A DNA stretch of 64,000 nt from Granulosicoccus sp045110475 (lineage in GTDB: Bacteria; Pseudomonadota; Gammaproteobacteria; Granulosicoccales; Granulosicoccaceae). The position numbers were made by a program, and so were the translations under genes. Below, in pieces: positions 16,232-24,973 of this stretch. Position 1 is the stretch's first letter; each line of letters begins with the position of its first letter. The stretch covers positions 81,590-145,589 of the forward strand of contig JBGCGC010000050.1 of NCBI GenBank assembly GCA_045110475.1, written 5' to 3'. The notes under the pieces were generated by a model. The model had not been told where the DNA came from. It searched no databases and saw only the letters and a program-made list of their open reading frames with translations.

Positions 16232-17338
16232 ATGGCAACCGATACAACCCGAAGAAAGTTTCTCAAAGGCTCTGCCGTGGCAGCGACAGCCACTGCTGCC
16301 GGAACAATCACCGCTCCTATGATCGCCAGAGCTGCGCCTGTTACCTTGAAAATGCAGGCAGCCTGGGGCGGCGGTATCTTCCTCGAAAATGCCCAGTCCT
16401 ACGTCGATCGCGTCAATGCCATGGCCGGTGATGCCATGCAAATTGAGCTGTTGGCCGTGGATTCTGTTGTGAAGACTGGTCAGATGCAGGATGCGGTACA
16501 CCGTGGTGTTCTCGATGCAGCGCATTACGTTCCCGCCTACTGGTACTCCAAGTCTCCCGTGGCATCCTTGTTCGGAACAGGCCCTTGCTTTGGCTGGTCA
16601 AGTCAGGAAGTGCTTGGCTGGGTTTACTACGGTGGTGGTCAGGAGCTATTCGACGAATTGATGGGCGAACTACGGCTTGATCTTGTCAGCTTCTTTAACA
16701 GCCCTATGCCTGCTCAGCCACTTGGCTGGTTCAAGGAAGAGATCACAGGTGCCGAGCAGATGAAAGGGCTCAAGTATCGTACCGTAGGCCTGGCTGCCGA
16801 TGTTCTGCTGGAGATGGGTATGTCGGTTGTTCAGTTGCCGGGTGGAGAAATTCAGCCAGCAATGAAGTCAGGTTTGATTGATGCGGCTGAATTTAACAAC
16901 CCGACATCGGATCGCGACTTCGGAATGCAGGATGTCTCGAAGGATTATCATCTCGCCAGCTTCCATCAGTCGCAGGAGTTCTTTGAGGTCACATTCAACA
17001 AGAAGAAATACGACTCCCTGTCACCTGAGTTGCAAGCAATTCTCAAGTACGCCTCCGAGGCTGAAAACTCCAACTTCTATTGGCACAACACCCTGCGTTA
17101 CGCCAATGATCTGAATACCCTGCGAAATGAGCAAGGTGTCAACGTACACCGCACACCTGATTCGGTTATGGCTGAGCAGTTGAAAGCCTGGGATGTTGTT
17201 GTCGAGCGTATTTCAGATGGCGATGAGTTCTTTGCCAAGGTTATTGCGTCTCAAAAGGCTTATGCAGAGAACGTTCTCGGGTATCTGAACCTCAACCAGC
17301 CTGACTACAAGCTGGCTTATTCGCATTATTTCGGTTAA
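16232..17338 (+). CDS. dctP: TRAP substrate-binding protein with Tat signal (DctP family)
   Basis: This is an extracytoplasmic solute receptor of 368 residues. A twin-arginine signal (TRRKFLKGSAVAATA) is followed by a cleavage region near ARAAP, so it is exported folded. GAGGA(A) at 16219-16225 fixes the ATG at 16232 rather than the in-frame ATG at 16217. The fold is of the TakP/lactate-type TRAP receptors: MQAAWGGG at the start of the mature protein, KGLKYRTVGLAADVLLEMGMS with the carboxylate-binding Arg, and MKSGLIDAAEFNNPTSDRDFGMQ lining the site. Related receptors bind 2-keto or hydroxy carboxylates; the ligand here is not known. Its DctQ and DctM genes follow after a hairpin. Confidence 0.92.
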   Translation: MATDTTRRKFLKGSAVAATATAAGTITAPMIARAAPVTLKMQAAWGGGIFLENAQSYVDRVNAMAGDAMQIELLAVDSVVKTGQMQDAVHRGVLDAAHYVPAYWYSKSPVASLFGTGPCFGWSSQEVLGWVYYGGGQELFDELMGELRLDLVSFFNSPMPAQPLGWFKEEITGAEQMKGLKYRTVGLAADVLLEMGMSVVQLPGGEIQPAMKSGLIDAAEFNNPTSDRDFGMQDVSKDYHLASFHQSQEFFEVTFNKKKYDSLSPELQAILKYASEAENSNFYWHNTLRYANDLNTLRNEQGVNVHRTPDSVMAEQLKAWDVVVERISDGDEFFAKVIASQKAYAENVLGYLNLNQPDYKLAYSHYFG

Positions 17339-17398
17339 TTGAGCGACTTACCTTGACTCTGACTAGATCGTTTAGTCCAGAGTGTTCTACCCTGTAAA

Positions 17399-17422
17399 CG
17401 GGAGCCAGGAGCCTGGCTCCCG
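17399..17422 (+). terminator. Stem-loop between TRAP binding-protein and permease genes
   Basis: A perfect 11-bp inverted repeat (CGGGAGCCAGG / CCTGGCTCCCG) with a minimal loop is followed within a few bases by GTTTTA. It lies between dctP (stop at 17338) and dctQ (start at 17494). Such hairpins often act as partial terminators or 3' stabilisers, so that the binding protein is made in excess over the permeases. Confidence 0.7.
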
Positions 17423-17493
17423 TCGGTGTTTTAGCTCAAGTGAATCTGTAATCCCGGCAGCTGCCTCAGTCAAACATTCCGGAATTTTCAACT

Positions 17494-18090
17494 GTGACCA
17501 AGTTTATCTATTTTGTTGAAGGACTCAGTGTCTGGACCGGTAGGGCGTTCGGCTGGTGCATTCTGATACTGACTTTATCGGTTACCTATGAAGTCTTTGT
17601 TCGCTATGTGTTAAACAGTCCGACTGTCTGGGCGTTTGACATGATGGTGCAGATGTATGGCGCCTTGTTTCTTATGGCTGGCCCGTATGCCCTGGCTCAG
17701 GATGGCCACGTCCGGGCGGACGTGGTCTATCGTCTGTTCCCAGTGCGGATGCAGGCATCGCTGGATTTCCTGTTGTATCTGCTGTTCTTTTTCCCTGGCA
17801 TGCTGGCGTTGTTCTGGTACGGAGCCGAGATAGCTTCCGACTCGTGGCGGTACAAGGAGGTGAGCTGGAACAGCCCTGCACGAATCCAAGTGTATTTTTT
17901 CAAGACACTGATTCCGCTGGCGGGTGGCCTGCTGCTGCTGCAGGGTGTTTCCGAACTGATGCGTTGCCTGATCGCCATACGCCATGGGTACTGGCAGGAG
18001 CGACTAGTCGATGTGCACGAGACGGAGGATCTCCTGATGGACGAAGAGCCGGCTGACTCCACCTCCACGACGTTGCAGAAACCGGTTTAG
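17494..18090 (+). CDS. dctQ: TRAP small permease subunit (DctQ family)
   Basis: This is a four-helix integral membrane protein of 198 residues, starting at a GTG. Hydrophobic segments lie at about residues 18-38, 52-72, 88-108 and 130-152. The DctQ signature region includes TYEVFVRYVLNSPTVWAFD, with the conserved Arg-Tyr and Trp, and LAQDGHVRADVVY. The C-terminal tail (about 40 residues) is acidic and presumably cytoplasmic. It pairs with the large permease encoded 93 bases downstream. Gene order is P, Q, M and all are on one strand. Confidence 0.9.
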   Translation: MTKFIYFVEGLSVWTGRAFGWCILILTLSVTYEVFVRYVLNSPTVWAFDMMVQMYGALFLMAGPYALAQDGHVRADVVYRLFPVRMQASLDFLLYLLFFFPGMLALFWYGAEIASDSWRYKEVSWNSPARIQVYFFKTLIPLAGGLLLLQGVSELMRCLIAIRHGYWQERLVDVHETEDLLMDEEPADSTSTTLQKPV

Positions 18091-18183
18091 TTTTAACGCA
18101 CGAATACAGGAGCGCGAAGAGCACTCGCCTTGTGCTCGACACGTTGTTCCAATCACAATTGACTACCTGACGCTTACACCGCC

Positions 18184-19551
18184 ATGACAAATCCAGAAGT
18201 TGCCATCTTCATGCTGTGCCTGTTTATCGGGCTGGTACTGTTGGGATTTCCCATAGCGTTCACGTTGTTGGCTATGGGTGTGGCCTTTGGCTACTATGCC
18301 TACTACAGTGAAGGGTCAGTTTCCAGCCTTGAAGATGTGTTCAGCAATCAGATTTTCTATCTACTGAATCAGAATACGTACTCAGTGATGGAAAACGATA
18401 CGCTGGTGGCGATACCGCTATTCCTGTTCATGGGCTATGTGGTCGAACGCGCCAATATCGTCAACCGCCTGTTTTCATCGTTGCAGATGGCAGCGCGTAA
18501 TCTGCCGGGTTCGATGGCCATAGCGGCACTTCTGACCTGCGCGGTTTTCTCGACAGCGAGCGGTATCGTGGGTGCGGTGGTAACGCTGATGGGCCTGCTT
18601 GCCTATCCTGCCATGGCCGATGCCAACTACCGAAAGGACTTCGCTGCAGGTGTGATCTGTGCCGGGGGCACACTCGGCATACTTATCCCTCCGTCAATCA
18701 TGTTGATCGTTTACGCTGCTATTGCAGAGCTATCGCCCCTGAGACTCTACGCTGCTGCCGTGTTCCCGGGCATGCTGCTGGCAGGTTTGTATATGGTGTA
18801 CGTGATAATCAGGGTGTACATCAATCCGGCGATTGCACCCAAACCTGATATGCAGGACGCGCCATCAACTGGCAGAATCTGGCTAAATCTTCTCACCTCC
18901 TTTTTGCCTCTGACCCTGTTGATCATGCTGGTTCTTGGCTCGATACTGGGAGGTCTGGCTACCCCTGCAGAGGCGGCAGCCATGGGTGCGATGGGCGGGC
19001 TTGTGCTCGCCGTGATGTACCGGTCCCTGTCATGGGTCAAAGTCAAGGAGTCTGTTTACCTGACTGCCAAATCGACAGCCATGGTCTGTTGGCTGTTCGT
19101 AGGATCATGGACGTTTGCCTCCGTGTTCTCCTACCTTGGCGGTCACGACATTATCGAGCATTGGGTGCTGGCCATGGATCTCAAACCCTGGGAGTTTCTG
19201 ATCCTGGCTCAACTCATCATTTTTGTTCTGGGCTGGCCATTGGAATGGTCGGAGATTCTGATTATTTTCGTGCCTATATTCCTGCCCATGCTGGATACCT
19301 TTGGTGTCAATCCATACTTCTTCGCCATGCTGATCGCGCTGAATCTGCAAACCTCGTTTCTGACCCCACCCATGGCAATGTCAGCCTATTATTTAAAGGG
19401 GGTGCTGAAAAGCAAGATAGAGTTGATGACGATATTCCGCGGTATCATGCCGTACCTGGGTATCGTGATATTCACCATGTTTCTGATGTACATGTTCCCG
19501 GGTATTGCGCTCTGGTTACCTGAAGTATTGTTTGGCGAATACGTACCATAG
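18184..19551 (+). CDS. dctM: TRAP large permease subunit (DctM family)
   Basis: This is an ion-coupled transporter of 455 residues with about 12 hydrophobic segments. DctM-family features are visible: LLGFPIAFTLLAMGVAFGYY at the N-terminus, the first re-entrant region AVFSTASGIVGAVVTLMG, the FAAGVICAGGTLGILIPPSIMLIVY block with the sodium-site glycines and prolines, and the second re-entrant region LALNLQTSFLTPPMAMSAYY. It uses a sodium gradient to import the ligand delivered by the Tat-exported receptor encoded upstream. The amidase gene begins 16 bases after its stop, so the imported compound may be an amide or be converted to one; this is inference. Confidence 0.92.
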   Translation: MTNPEVAIFMLCLFIGLVLLGFPIAFTLLAMGVAFGYYAYYSEGSVSSLEDVFSNQIFYLLNQNTYSVMENDTLVAIPLFLFMGYVVERANIVNRLFSSLQMAARNLPGSMAIAALLTCAVFSTASGIVGAVVTLMGLLAYPAMADANYRKDFAAGVICAGGTLGILIPPSIMLIVYAAIAELSPLRLYAAAVFPGMLLAGLYMVYVIIRVYINPAIAPKPDMQDAPSTGRIWLNLLTSFLPLTLLIMLVLGSILGGLATPAEAAAMGAMGGLVLAVMYRSLSWVKVKESVYLTAKSTAMVCWLFVGSWTFASVFSYLGGHDIIEHWVLAMDLKPWEFLILAQLIIFVLGWPLEWSEILIIFVPIFLPMLDTFGVNPYFFAMLIALNLQTSFLTPPMAMSAYYLKGVLKSKIELMTIFRGIMPYLGIVIFTMFLMYMFPGIALWLPEVLFGEYVP

Positions 19552-19566
19552 CCGCGGTCAGTGGTG

Positions 19567-20901
19567 ATGGAAACTGCCAGAGAACTAATCGCCAGGATGC
19601 TCAACGGGCAACTGACGTCGGTGGAACTGGTCAAGCACTGCATAAGCGTGATTGATCAGACCGACAAGGACATCAAGGCCTGGGCCTATGTAGATCGTGA
19701 AGGAGCGATCCGGCAAGCTGAGGCTATGGATCTGAGGCGCAAGCAGGGGAAGACATTGGGGTCCTTGCACGGTATCCCGGTTGGGCTCAAGGATATCGTG
19801 GACACAGCTACCATGCCGACCGAGCGCGGCACAGCCATCCACGCCAACAGATGTCCAGACAGCAATGCTGTGATCGCCGACAAGCTAATCGAACACGGTG
19901 CTGTGATTCTGGGCAAGACGGTCACTACAGAATTGGCATGGATGAACGAAAGCCACACACTCAACCCGCACAACCTTGCGCATACCCCTGGTGGATCCAG
20001 TAGCGGTTCTGCGGCTGCTGTGGCTGCCGGTCAGGTGCCTCTGGCCATCGGCACACAAACCGGTGGTTCAGTTATTCGCCCTGCATCGTTCAATGGGGTT
20101 TATGGTTGCAAGCCTTCGCGCGGCATCATCCCGCGACGCGGTGTCATGCAGACCTCGCCTACGCTCGATCAGATTGGTGTGTTTGCCAGAGACGCGGGCG
20201 ACATGGCCCTCCTGATCGAGGCAATCAAAGGCTATGACGCAAGCGACTCCATGTCCTACCTGGCCCCACGGCCTGCTGTCTTGTCTGGCTATGAATCGGA
20301 AACACTGGTAGAGCCGCATCTGGCATGGATCGATATGCCCTATAAGGATCGGTATTCAGATAGCTTGAACGAGGCAGTCGATGAGGTTCTTGACGCACTG
20401 ACTGACAGTAAGGCGACCGTTGATCGCATTGCAGCACCTCAGTCTTTTACTGCGCTCATCGAGTGTCACAAGCTTATCTATGATTATGAAATTCTGAGGT
20501 GCCTTGATGATGAGTGGAGTCATCATCGAGATCAGCTGTCCGAGGTTGCAAAAGAGGGCCTGCAGCGTGCTGAGACCCGTACCGATGAGCAATATGCGGA
20601 AGCGCTTGAGGTGTTGCAAGGGGCCAATGACTGGTTTGAGACATTTTTTCATGACTACGATGCGGTAGTAACACCTTCAGCTATCGGAGTAGCACCCACA
20701 ATTGGCAATGGTACGGGTGATCCCATCACCTGTATCGTCTGGACGTTGTGTGGTTTGCCTTGTGTGTCGTTACCCTTGTTGAGTGGCGAACATGACTTAC
20801 CCATGGGCTTGCAGGTTGTTGGCGCTCATGATCGGGACGAGCGTTTATTCAGAACTACGCGATGGTTGATTAGTCAGCTAACTGGCAGTACGGCTTCTTG
20901 A
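19567..20901 (+). CDS. Amidase (amidase-signature family)
   Basis: This is a Ser-cisSer-Lys amidase of 444 residues from the ATG at 19567; two GTG codons directly upstream are in frame. The catalytic Lys is K75 in GIPVGLKDIVDT. The signature HTPGGSSSGSAAAVAAG carries the cis-Ser, and the nucleophile is S168 in TGGSVIRPASFNG. The protein is cytoplasmic. It hydrolyses an amide to a carboxylate and ammonia; relatives include GatA, indoleacetamide hydrolase and allophanate hydrolase domains. GatB/GatC are absent, so it is not the transamidase. It is probably co-transcribed with the TRAP genes (16-base gap) and so may act on the imported substrate. Confidence 0.88.
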   Translation: METARELIARMLNGQLTSVELVKHCISVIDQTDKDIKAWAYVDREGAIRQAEAMDLRRKQGKTLGSLHGIPVGLKDIVDTATMPTERGTAIHANRCPDSNAVIADKLIEHGAVILGKTVTTELAWMNESHTLNPHNLAHTPGGSSSGSAAAVAAGQVPLAIGTQTGGSVIRPASFNGVYGCKPSRGIIPRRGVMQTSPTLDQIGVFARDAGDMALLIEAIKGYDASDSMSYLAPRPAVLSGYESETLVEPHLAWIDMPYKDRYSDSLNEAVDEVLDALTDSKATVDRIAAPQSFTALIECHKLIYDYEILRCLDDEWSHHRDQLSEVAKEGLQRAETRTDEQYAEALEVLQGANDWFETFFHDYDAVVTPSAIGVAPTIGNGTGDPITCIVWTLCGLPCVSLPLLSGEHDLPMGLQVVGAHDRDERLFRTTRWLISQLTGSTAS

Positions 20902-20910
20902 GAGATTGGA

Positions 20911-21135
20911 ATGCAAAGTAAAAATTCGAAACGAACCAACATTATTACCGGTTTTATCGGTGTGTCGCTATTTGCTACATTTATCATCGGCCTGGTGCAC
21001 AGCGTTGCGACAGGCTTTGCCGGATTCGAGGGCGCCTTGCCGCTTATCCTGATAGCCGGGTTTGTAATTTGCCTGATAGTTTACGACTTCTATGATCAGG
21101 CCATTCGGGCTCGCAACCAGAAGAACCGAAGATAA
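20911..21135 (+). CDS. Small two-TM membrane protein
   Basis: This is a hypothetical 74-residue protein with two transmembrane helices (about residues 10-32 and 38-60) and basic ends (MQSKNSKRTN at the N-terminus, RARNQKNRR at the C-terminus). It starts 10 bases after the amidase stop behind a GAGATTGGA ribosome site, so it is probably the last gene of the TRAP-amidase operon. I recognise no family. Confidence 0.6.
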   Translation: MQSKNSKRTNIITGFIGVSLFATFIIGLVHSVATGFAGFEGALPLILIAGFVICLIVYDFYDQAIRARNQKNRR

Positions 21136-21148
21136 CGAATTTTGATAT

Positions 21149-21169
21149 CGATTTTTGGTACCAAAATCG
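21149..21169. terminator. Near-palindrome between convergent genes
   Basis: CGATTTTTGGTACCAAAATCG is self-complementary apart from one extra T. It lies in the 88 bases between the stops of the small membrane gene (+) and the SAF-domain gene (-). Its A/T arms would give a weak bidirectional terminator; a protein-binding palindrome is the alternative. Confidence 0.35.
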
Positions 21170-21223
21170 TTCATTGTTCATTAGAGCGTAGTGCCATCCT
21201 TGTAAACATTGGCCGTATTGCAC

Positions 21224-22558
21224 CTATATAATATCTTCCATCCACTGGCGAAGCTTATAAGCCTGAGTAGTCTCATCAATGTCAACGTCGGAGAACGTTA
21301 TGGGCGTTCCGTCGGTTATTGGTTTCTTCAGCTTGACCTTGTCCGCCAGTCCCAACGGCAGATAGCCTGCAGATACTGAGGCCTTGCCAGGACGCAGACC
21401 ACCGGTGACAGTGTATCCTCCCTCGCCGTCGAGAATTTCGCCGGCCGACAGATCGCGTTTTGCAATAGCGGCGACATCGGCATTAAAGTGTTTGACGATA
21501 CCAGTAGGCTCGCCACGCAAACCGATTGAGGCAACGGATATTGGTAGCTCCAGCCCAATCAGATGCCAACGCTTGTAAAGTGAAGTGTAGCGTCCGCTGG
21601 AATCGGTCTGCACCTTATATTCCTGAAAACAGTTGCGCAAATAGTCGGTTTCGCCCTCAAATACCACCCAGACACCCTGACGAATATCATAAGGTACAGG
21701 TTCGCCCTCGTGTGTTAGCGAAGAAGCGACCTCGACCATACCGGCGTGATCCAGACAGCCGCCTTCGGATTTCGGGCGCATGATGGTTGCCAGATCTTCG
21801 GCTCCGCCCACCGGAAAACGTAAACCGTCAGCCGCGACATCAAGACCCGTAGCATTGGCGATGGCGGATGATTCAATGGCAGGCTTCGACCCATCAAGAA
21901 AAGAGTTGAACATTTTCGGGTTTAGCCTTCCGCGTCTGGCGACCTCTTCAGTGATACCCCAATGCTCCCAGATGGTTTCAGGGGTAGACTTACGGTATTC
22001 GGGCAACCATTTGTGTCCACGTCCTGCGGCAATGACATTGAAACCACAGGCTCTTGCCCAATCGACCAGATCGCACGTCAGTGCGGGTTGATCGCCATAG
22101 GCCATCGAGTAGATGACGCCTGCTTCTTTAGCCTTTGCGGCCAGAGCAAACCCGCAAAACGCATCTGCTTCGACGGTTACATTGATAACGTGTTTACCGT
22201 TTTCAAATGCGGTCAGCGCATGGTCGATGGCAGCCACGGGTGCGCCGGTACATTCGATGACGATGTCAACTGCAGGATGAGCGACAAGGGCCTGCCAGTC
22301 TTCACCGACATGCGTGGCTTTCGTCTGCGCAGCCTTGTCCAGGGAAGGTGCTGAGAACTGCTCAGCGGACCAGCCAACAAATTCCATGTTCGACTTTGCG
22401 TTTGCGACAGACAGGTCAGCTATGCCGATCAAGTGAATGCCCGTTAACTTTCGCACTTGCGACAGAAACATCGTGCCAAATTTGCCTGCGCCAATCAGCC
22501 CGACACGAATAGGATTGTCGTTTTCGGCGCGTTCCTGCAGCATGGAATACAGATTCAT
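21224..22558 (-). CDS. NAD(P)-dependent oxidoreductase with C-terminal SAF domain (homoserine dehydrogenase-like)
   Basis: The product is 444 residues. The N-terminal Rossmann motif is VGLIGAGKFGTMFLSQVRK (about residues 19-37), followed by VDIVIECTGAPVAAIDHAL and the central catalytic-type domain. The C-terminal third resembles an SAF domain (about residues 340-410: AIAKRDLSAGEILDGEGGYTVTG). The same two-domain layout is known from proteins annotated as homoserine dehydrogenase-like or SAF-domain oxidoreductases found in catabolic clusters with TRAP transporters. The reaction is unknown; oxidation of an unusual hydroxy or sugar acid is plausible. It is cytoplasmic and faces a long upstream regulatory region. 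Confidence 0.82.
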   Translation of the reverse strand: MNLYSMLQERAENDNPIRVGLIGAGKFGTMFLSQVRKLTGIHLIGIADLSVANAKSNMEFVGWSAEQFSAPSLDKAAQTKATHVGEDWQALVAHPAVDIVIECTGAPVAAIDHALTAFENGKHVINVTVEADAFCGFALAAKAKEAGVIYSMAYGDQPALTCDLVDWARACGFNVIAAGRGHKWLPEYRKSTPETIWEHWGITEEVARRGRLNPKMFNSFLDGSKPAIESSAIANATGLDVAADGLRFPVGGAEDLATIMRPKSEGGCLDHAGMVEVASSLTHEGEPVPYDIRQGVWVVFEGETDYLRNCFQEYKVQTDSSGRYTSLYKRWHLIGLELPISVASIGLRGEPTGIVKHFNADVAAIAKRDLSAGEILDGEGGYTVTGGLRPGKASVSAGYLPLGLADKVKLKKPITDGTPITFSDVDIDETTQAYKLRQWMEDII

Positions 22559-22995
22559 GGATGTGTCTCTTTATCTTTGCATAAGGGTAGAAGTCGCCAC
22601 GCTGTGAACCCGAATGACACGGCACACTCCAGTAGCAACCATAACGCTTAATTTTCCAAAATGCTCGACGTATCCCTCATTAAGGGGCCGAAGGCGCTTT
22701 AAGGTATCGTATCAAGGCCTATGCTGGCAGAGTAAGTGAGAGCTGCCAGATTAGGTCGACGGTACTATCAGGTATCGTCGTATCAGGGCCTACATTAATA
22801 AATTCCAGAGATCGTTTTGTGAATTTCATCAACTTCGATCAGTAGACGATCTTTCTTGCGGTGGTTCGTCTTGGCTGAGTTTACAAGGCTAAAAGTGATA
22901 AAAATTAGTTATCACCAAAGAGAAAACATTCGATTTGACGTGATGGGCGTCCTCTGCGATCCTGTGGGATCAAAAAATGACGTGATGCGATACAT
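22559..22995. other. Long intergenic regulatory region with a 20-base direct repeat
   Basis: No gene is seen in these 437 bases between the SAF oxidoreductase (-) and the DUF1445 gene (+). Two related direct repeats occur: GGTATCGTATCAAGGCCTAT at 22703-22722 and GGTATCGTCGTATCAGGGCC, continuing TAC, at 22771-22793. They are 68 bases apart and differ by a three-base insertion and two changes. They could be operator half-sites for a regulator of the divergent genes. Confidence 0.4.
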
Positions 22996-23826
22996 ATGCC
23001 CATAGCGATTGACCACGCCGATCTGGCGAAGTAGGGCGATGTTGTTTCGTTACGCGAGTTCATCCGTACTGGCCAGTACGCTTCGCACACCGCGGGCCTC
23101 GGTAAGGGAAAGCTGCAAGCTAACCTTGCGATCATGCCCGAAGCCTATGCGCTGGATTTCATGCGCTATTGCCAACGCAATCCCAAACCCTGTCCCCTGA
23201 CAGGTGTCTCTGATACCGGCAATCCTGTTCTGTATACCCTTGGCCGTGATATCGATATCCGCACCGATGTTCCTGCCTACAATATTTATCGCGATGGGCA
23301 GCTTGTTCAGTCAGTTACGGATATCAGTGAACTTTGGCAGGATGATCTGGTTGTTTTCGCTCTGGGTTGTTCGTTTACGTTCGAGCATGCGTTACAACAA
23401 GCCGGCCTTTGCATGTGGCATATCGATCACAACACTACCGTGCCCATGTATCGCTCGAACATAGATACGGTTCCCGCCGGCCCCTTCGCAGGGAAAATGG
23501 CAGTATCCATGCGAGCGATACCTGAAGCGCGCATTGACGACGTTGTGGCTATATCCCAACGCTTTCCGCTCGCTCATGGTGCACCCGTATTTTGGGGCGA
23601 CCCTGCCGAATTGGGTATCAACGATATCGCTTGCCCCGATTGGGGCGATGCAGTACCGCTGGAGCCCGGCCATATTCCGGTGTTCTGGGCTTGCGGAGTC
23701 ACTCCGCAGATTGCCCTTGAGGCTGCACAGTTGCCCTTGTGTATTACTCACAAGCCTGGCCACATGCTGATTACCGATGTTTCAGAAGATGCTGAGGTAC
23801 CGGTGCTGGCATCAGGCGCCCTATGA
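22996..23826 (+). pseudogene. DUF1445 / D-glutamate cyclase-like hydro-lyase gene with in-frame amber codon 13
   Basis: From the ATG at 22996 the frame reads MPIAIDHADLAK, then TAG (23032-23034), then GDVVSLREFIRTGQYASHTA followed by GLGKGKLQANLAIMPEAYAL. The sequence after the stop is the conserved N-terminal block of DUF1445 proteins (YcsI/D-glutamate cyclase family), so the true protein starts before the stop. The remainder to 23826 is intact: RNPKPCPLTGVSD, HNTTVPMYRSNI, FWACGVTPQIALE and ITHKPGHMLITD are family hallmarks. The expected length of 276 residues is normal. The best start after the stop is the ATG at 23134, which would drop the conserved block. Either a recent nonsense mutation, a sequencing error or amber readthrough explains this. 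The family interconverts D-glutamate and 5-oxo-D-proline. A TRAP operon follows. Confidence 0.82.
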
Positions 23827-23886
23827 CTGACCCATGACTAATAATCCGTCCACCTTCACACAAACCCGACCATAAGGAGTCAAACC

Positions 23887-24924
23887 GTGAAAATTTCCTT
23901 GAGTATTCTCGCCGTATCAATGGCGCTAGCCCTGCCAGCGCAAGCTGAAGATCTCTCCGTCGTTGGAAGCTGGTCAAGCCTTCCTCTGCATAAAAACTAC
24001 GAAGCGCCGTTCTGGAGCGAGACCTTGCCAGCGGCTTTCGATGGCAACCTGAATGTCTCTCTGACAACACACAACGAGATGAACCTGGGTGTTGCTGACG
24101 TATTCAGGCTATTGGGTGATGGCGTCTATGATGTTGGAATGACCGTTGCTGATTATGCAGTGGCTGACGCGCCAGAACTTGAAGGACTGGATGTGCCGCT
24201 GCTTGCGTTGACGGCTGATGAGGCTAAAGCCATGGTAGACGCTGCTCGTCCCATGGCATCAGATATCTTCCGTGACCGGTTCAATAGTCAATTGCTTGCG
24301 ATTGCCCCTTACCCACCGCAAGTGGTGTTCTGTAATGCCGAGATTGCCGGACTTGACGACCTCAAGGGTCTGAAGGTAAGAGCATCAGGCCGCATGACGG
24401 CAAAGTTTCTGGAAGCGCTGGGTGCTGAAGGTGTGAATGTCAGCTTTGCCGAAGTTCCGGGTGCTCTACAGAAAGGTGTGGTGGATTGCGCGGTAACGGG
24501 TGCAGGTTCTGGCTACAGCGCTGGTTGGTGGGAAGTATCCACTCATCTGCTGCCAATACCGCTGGGTGGTTGGGACAGTGTTGTTACAGCCATGAATCTG
24601 GATAAGTGGAATGCTCTTGATGCTGCTGCACAAACAACGATAACCGAGCAGATAGCCAGTGAGTTTGAAGCTCCTGCATGGGCCAGTGCGCAGGATGCGC
24701 TAGTCAATGATATTGCCTGCCTGACAGGTAACGGTGATTGCCCTTCGGGAGACGCACGCTCGATGGCGCTGGTTGACGTGTCGGAAGCAGACTTTGCAAA
24801 TGCAAGAGAAGTGCTTGTCAGTCAGGTGTTGCCAGAGTGGGCGGAGCGTGCTGGAGAACAATGGGCAGAACGCTGGAATGCAGATGTAGGCAGTGTTGTT
24901 GGTGTGACACTTCCAATTAAATAG
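23887..24924 (+). CDS. dctP: TRAP substrate-binding protein (DctP family)
   Basis: This is a periplasmic receptor of 345 residues starting at a GTG behind AAGGAG. The signal peptide is MKISLSILAVSMALALPAQA, with cleavage before EDLSV. DctP elements are LKGLKVRASGRMTAKFLEALG (receptor helix with the conserved carboxylate-binding Arg) and VPGALQKGVVDCAVTG. Four cysteines in the mature protein may form two disulfides. It begins 60 bases after the DUF1445 gene and leads a P-Q-M operon. Given that neighbour, an oxoproline- or D-amino-acid-like ligand is possible; that is inference from context only. Confidence 0.9.
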   Translation: MKISLSILAVSMALALPAQAEDLSVVGSWSSLPLHKNYEAPFWSETLPAAFDGNLNVSLTTHNEMNLGVADVFRLLGDGVYDVGMTVADYAVADAPELEGLDVPLLALTADEAKAMVDAARPMASDIFRDRFNSQLLAIAPYPPQVVFCNAEIAGLDDLKGLKVRASGRMTAKFLEALGAEGVNVSFAEVPGALQKGVVDCAVTGAGSGYSAGWWEVSTHLLPIPLGGWDSVVTAMNLDKWNALDAAAQTTITEQIASEFEAPAWASAQDALVNDIACLTGNGDCPSGDARSMALVDVSEADFANAREVLVSQVLPEWAERAGEQWAERWNADVGSVVGVTLPIK

Positions 24925-24973
24925 TTGTGTTGCACTTGCATCAGTCGTCAAATTTTCTAAGGATGTAAAAAAG

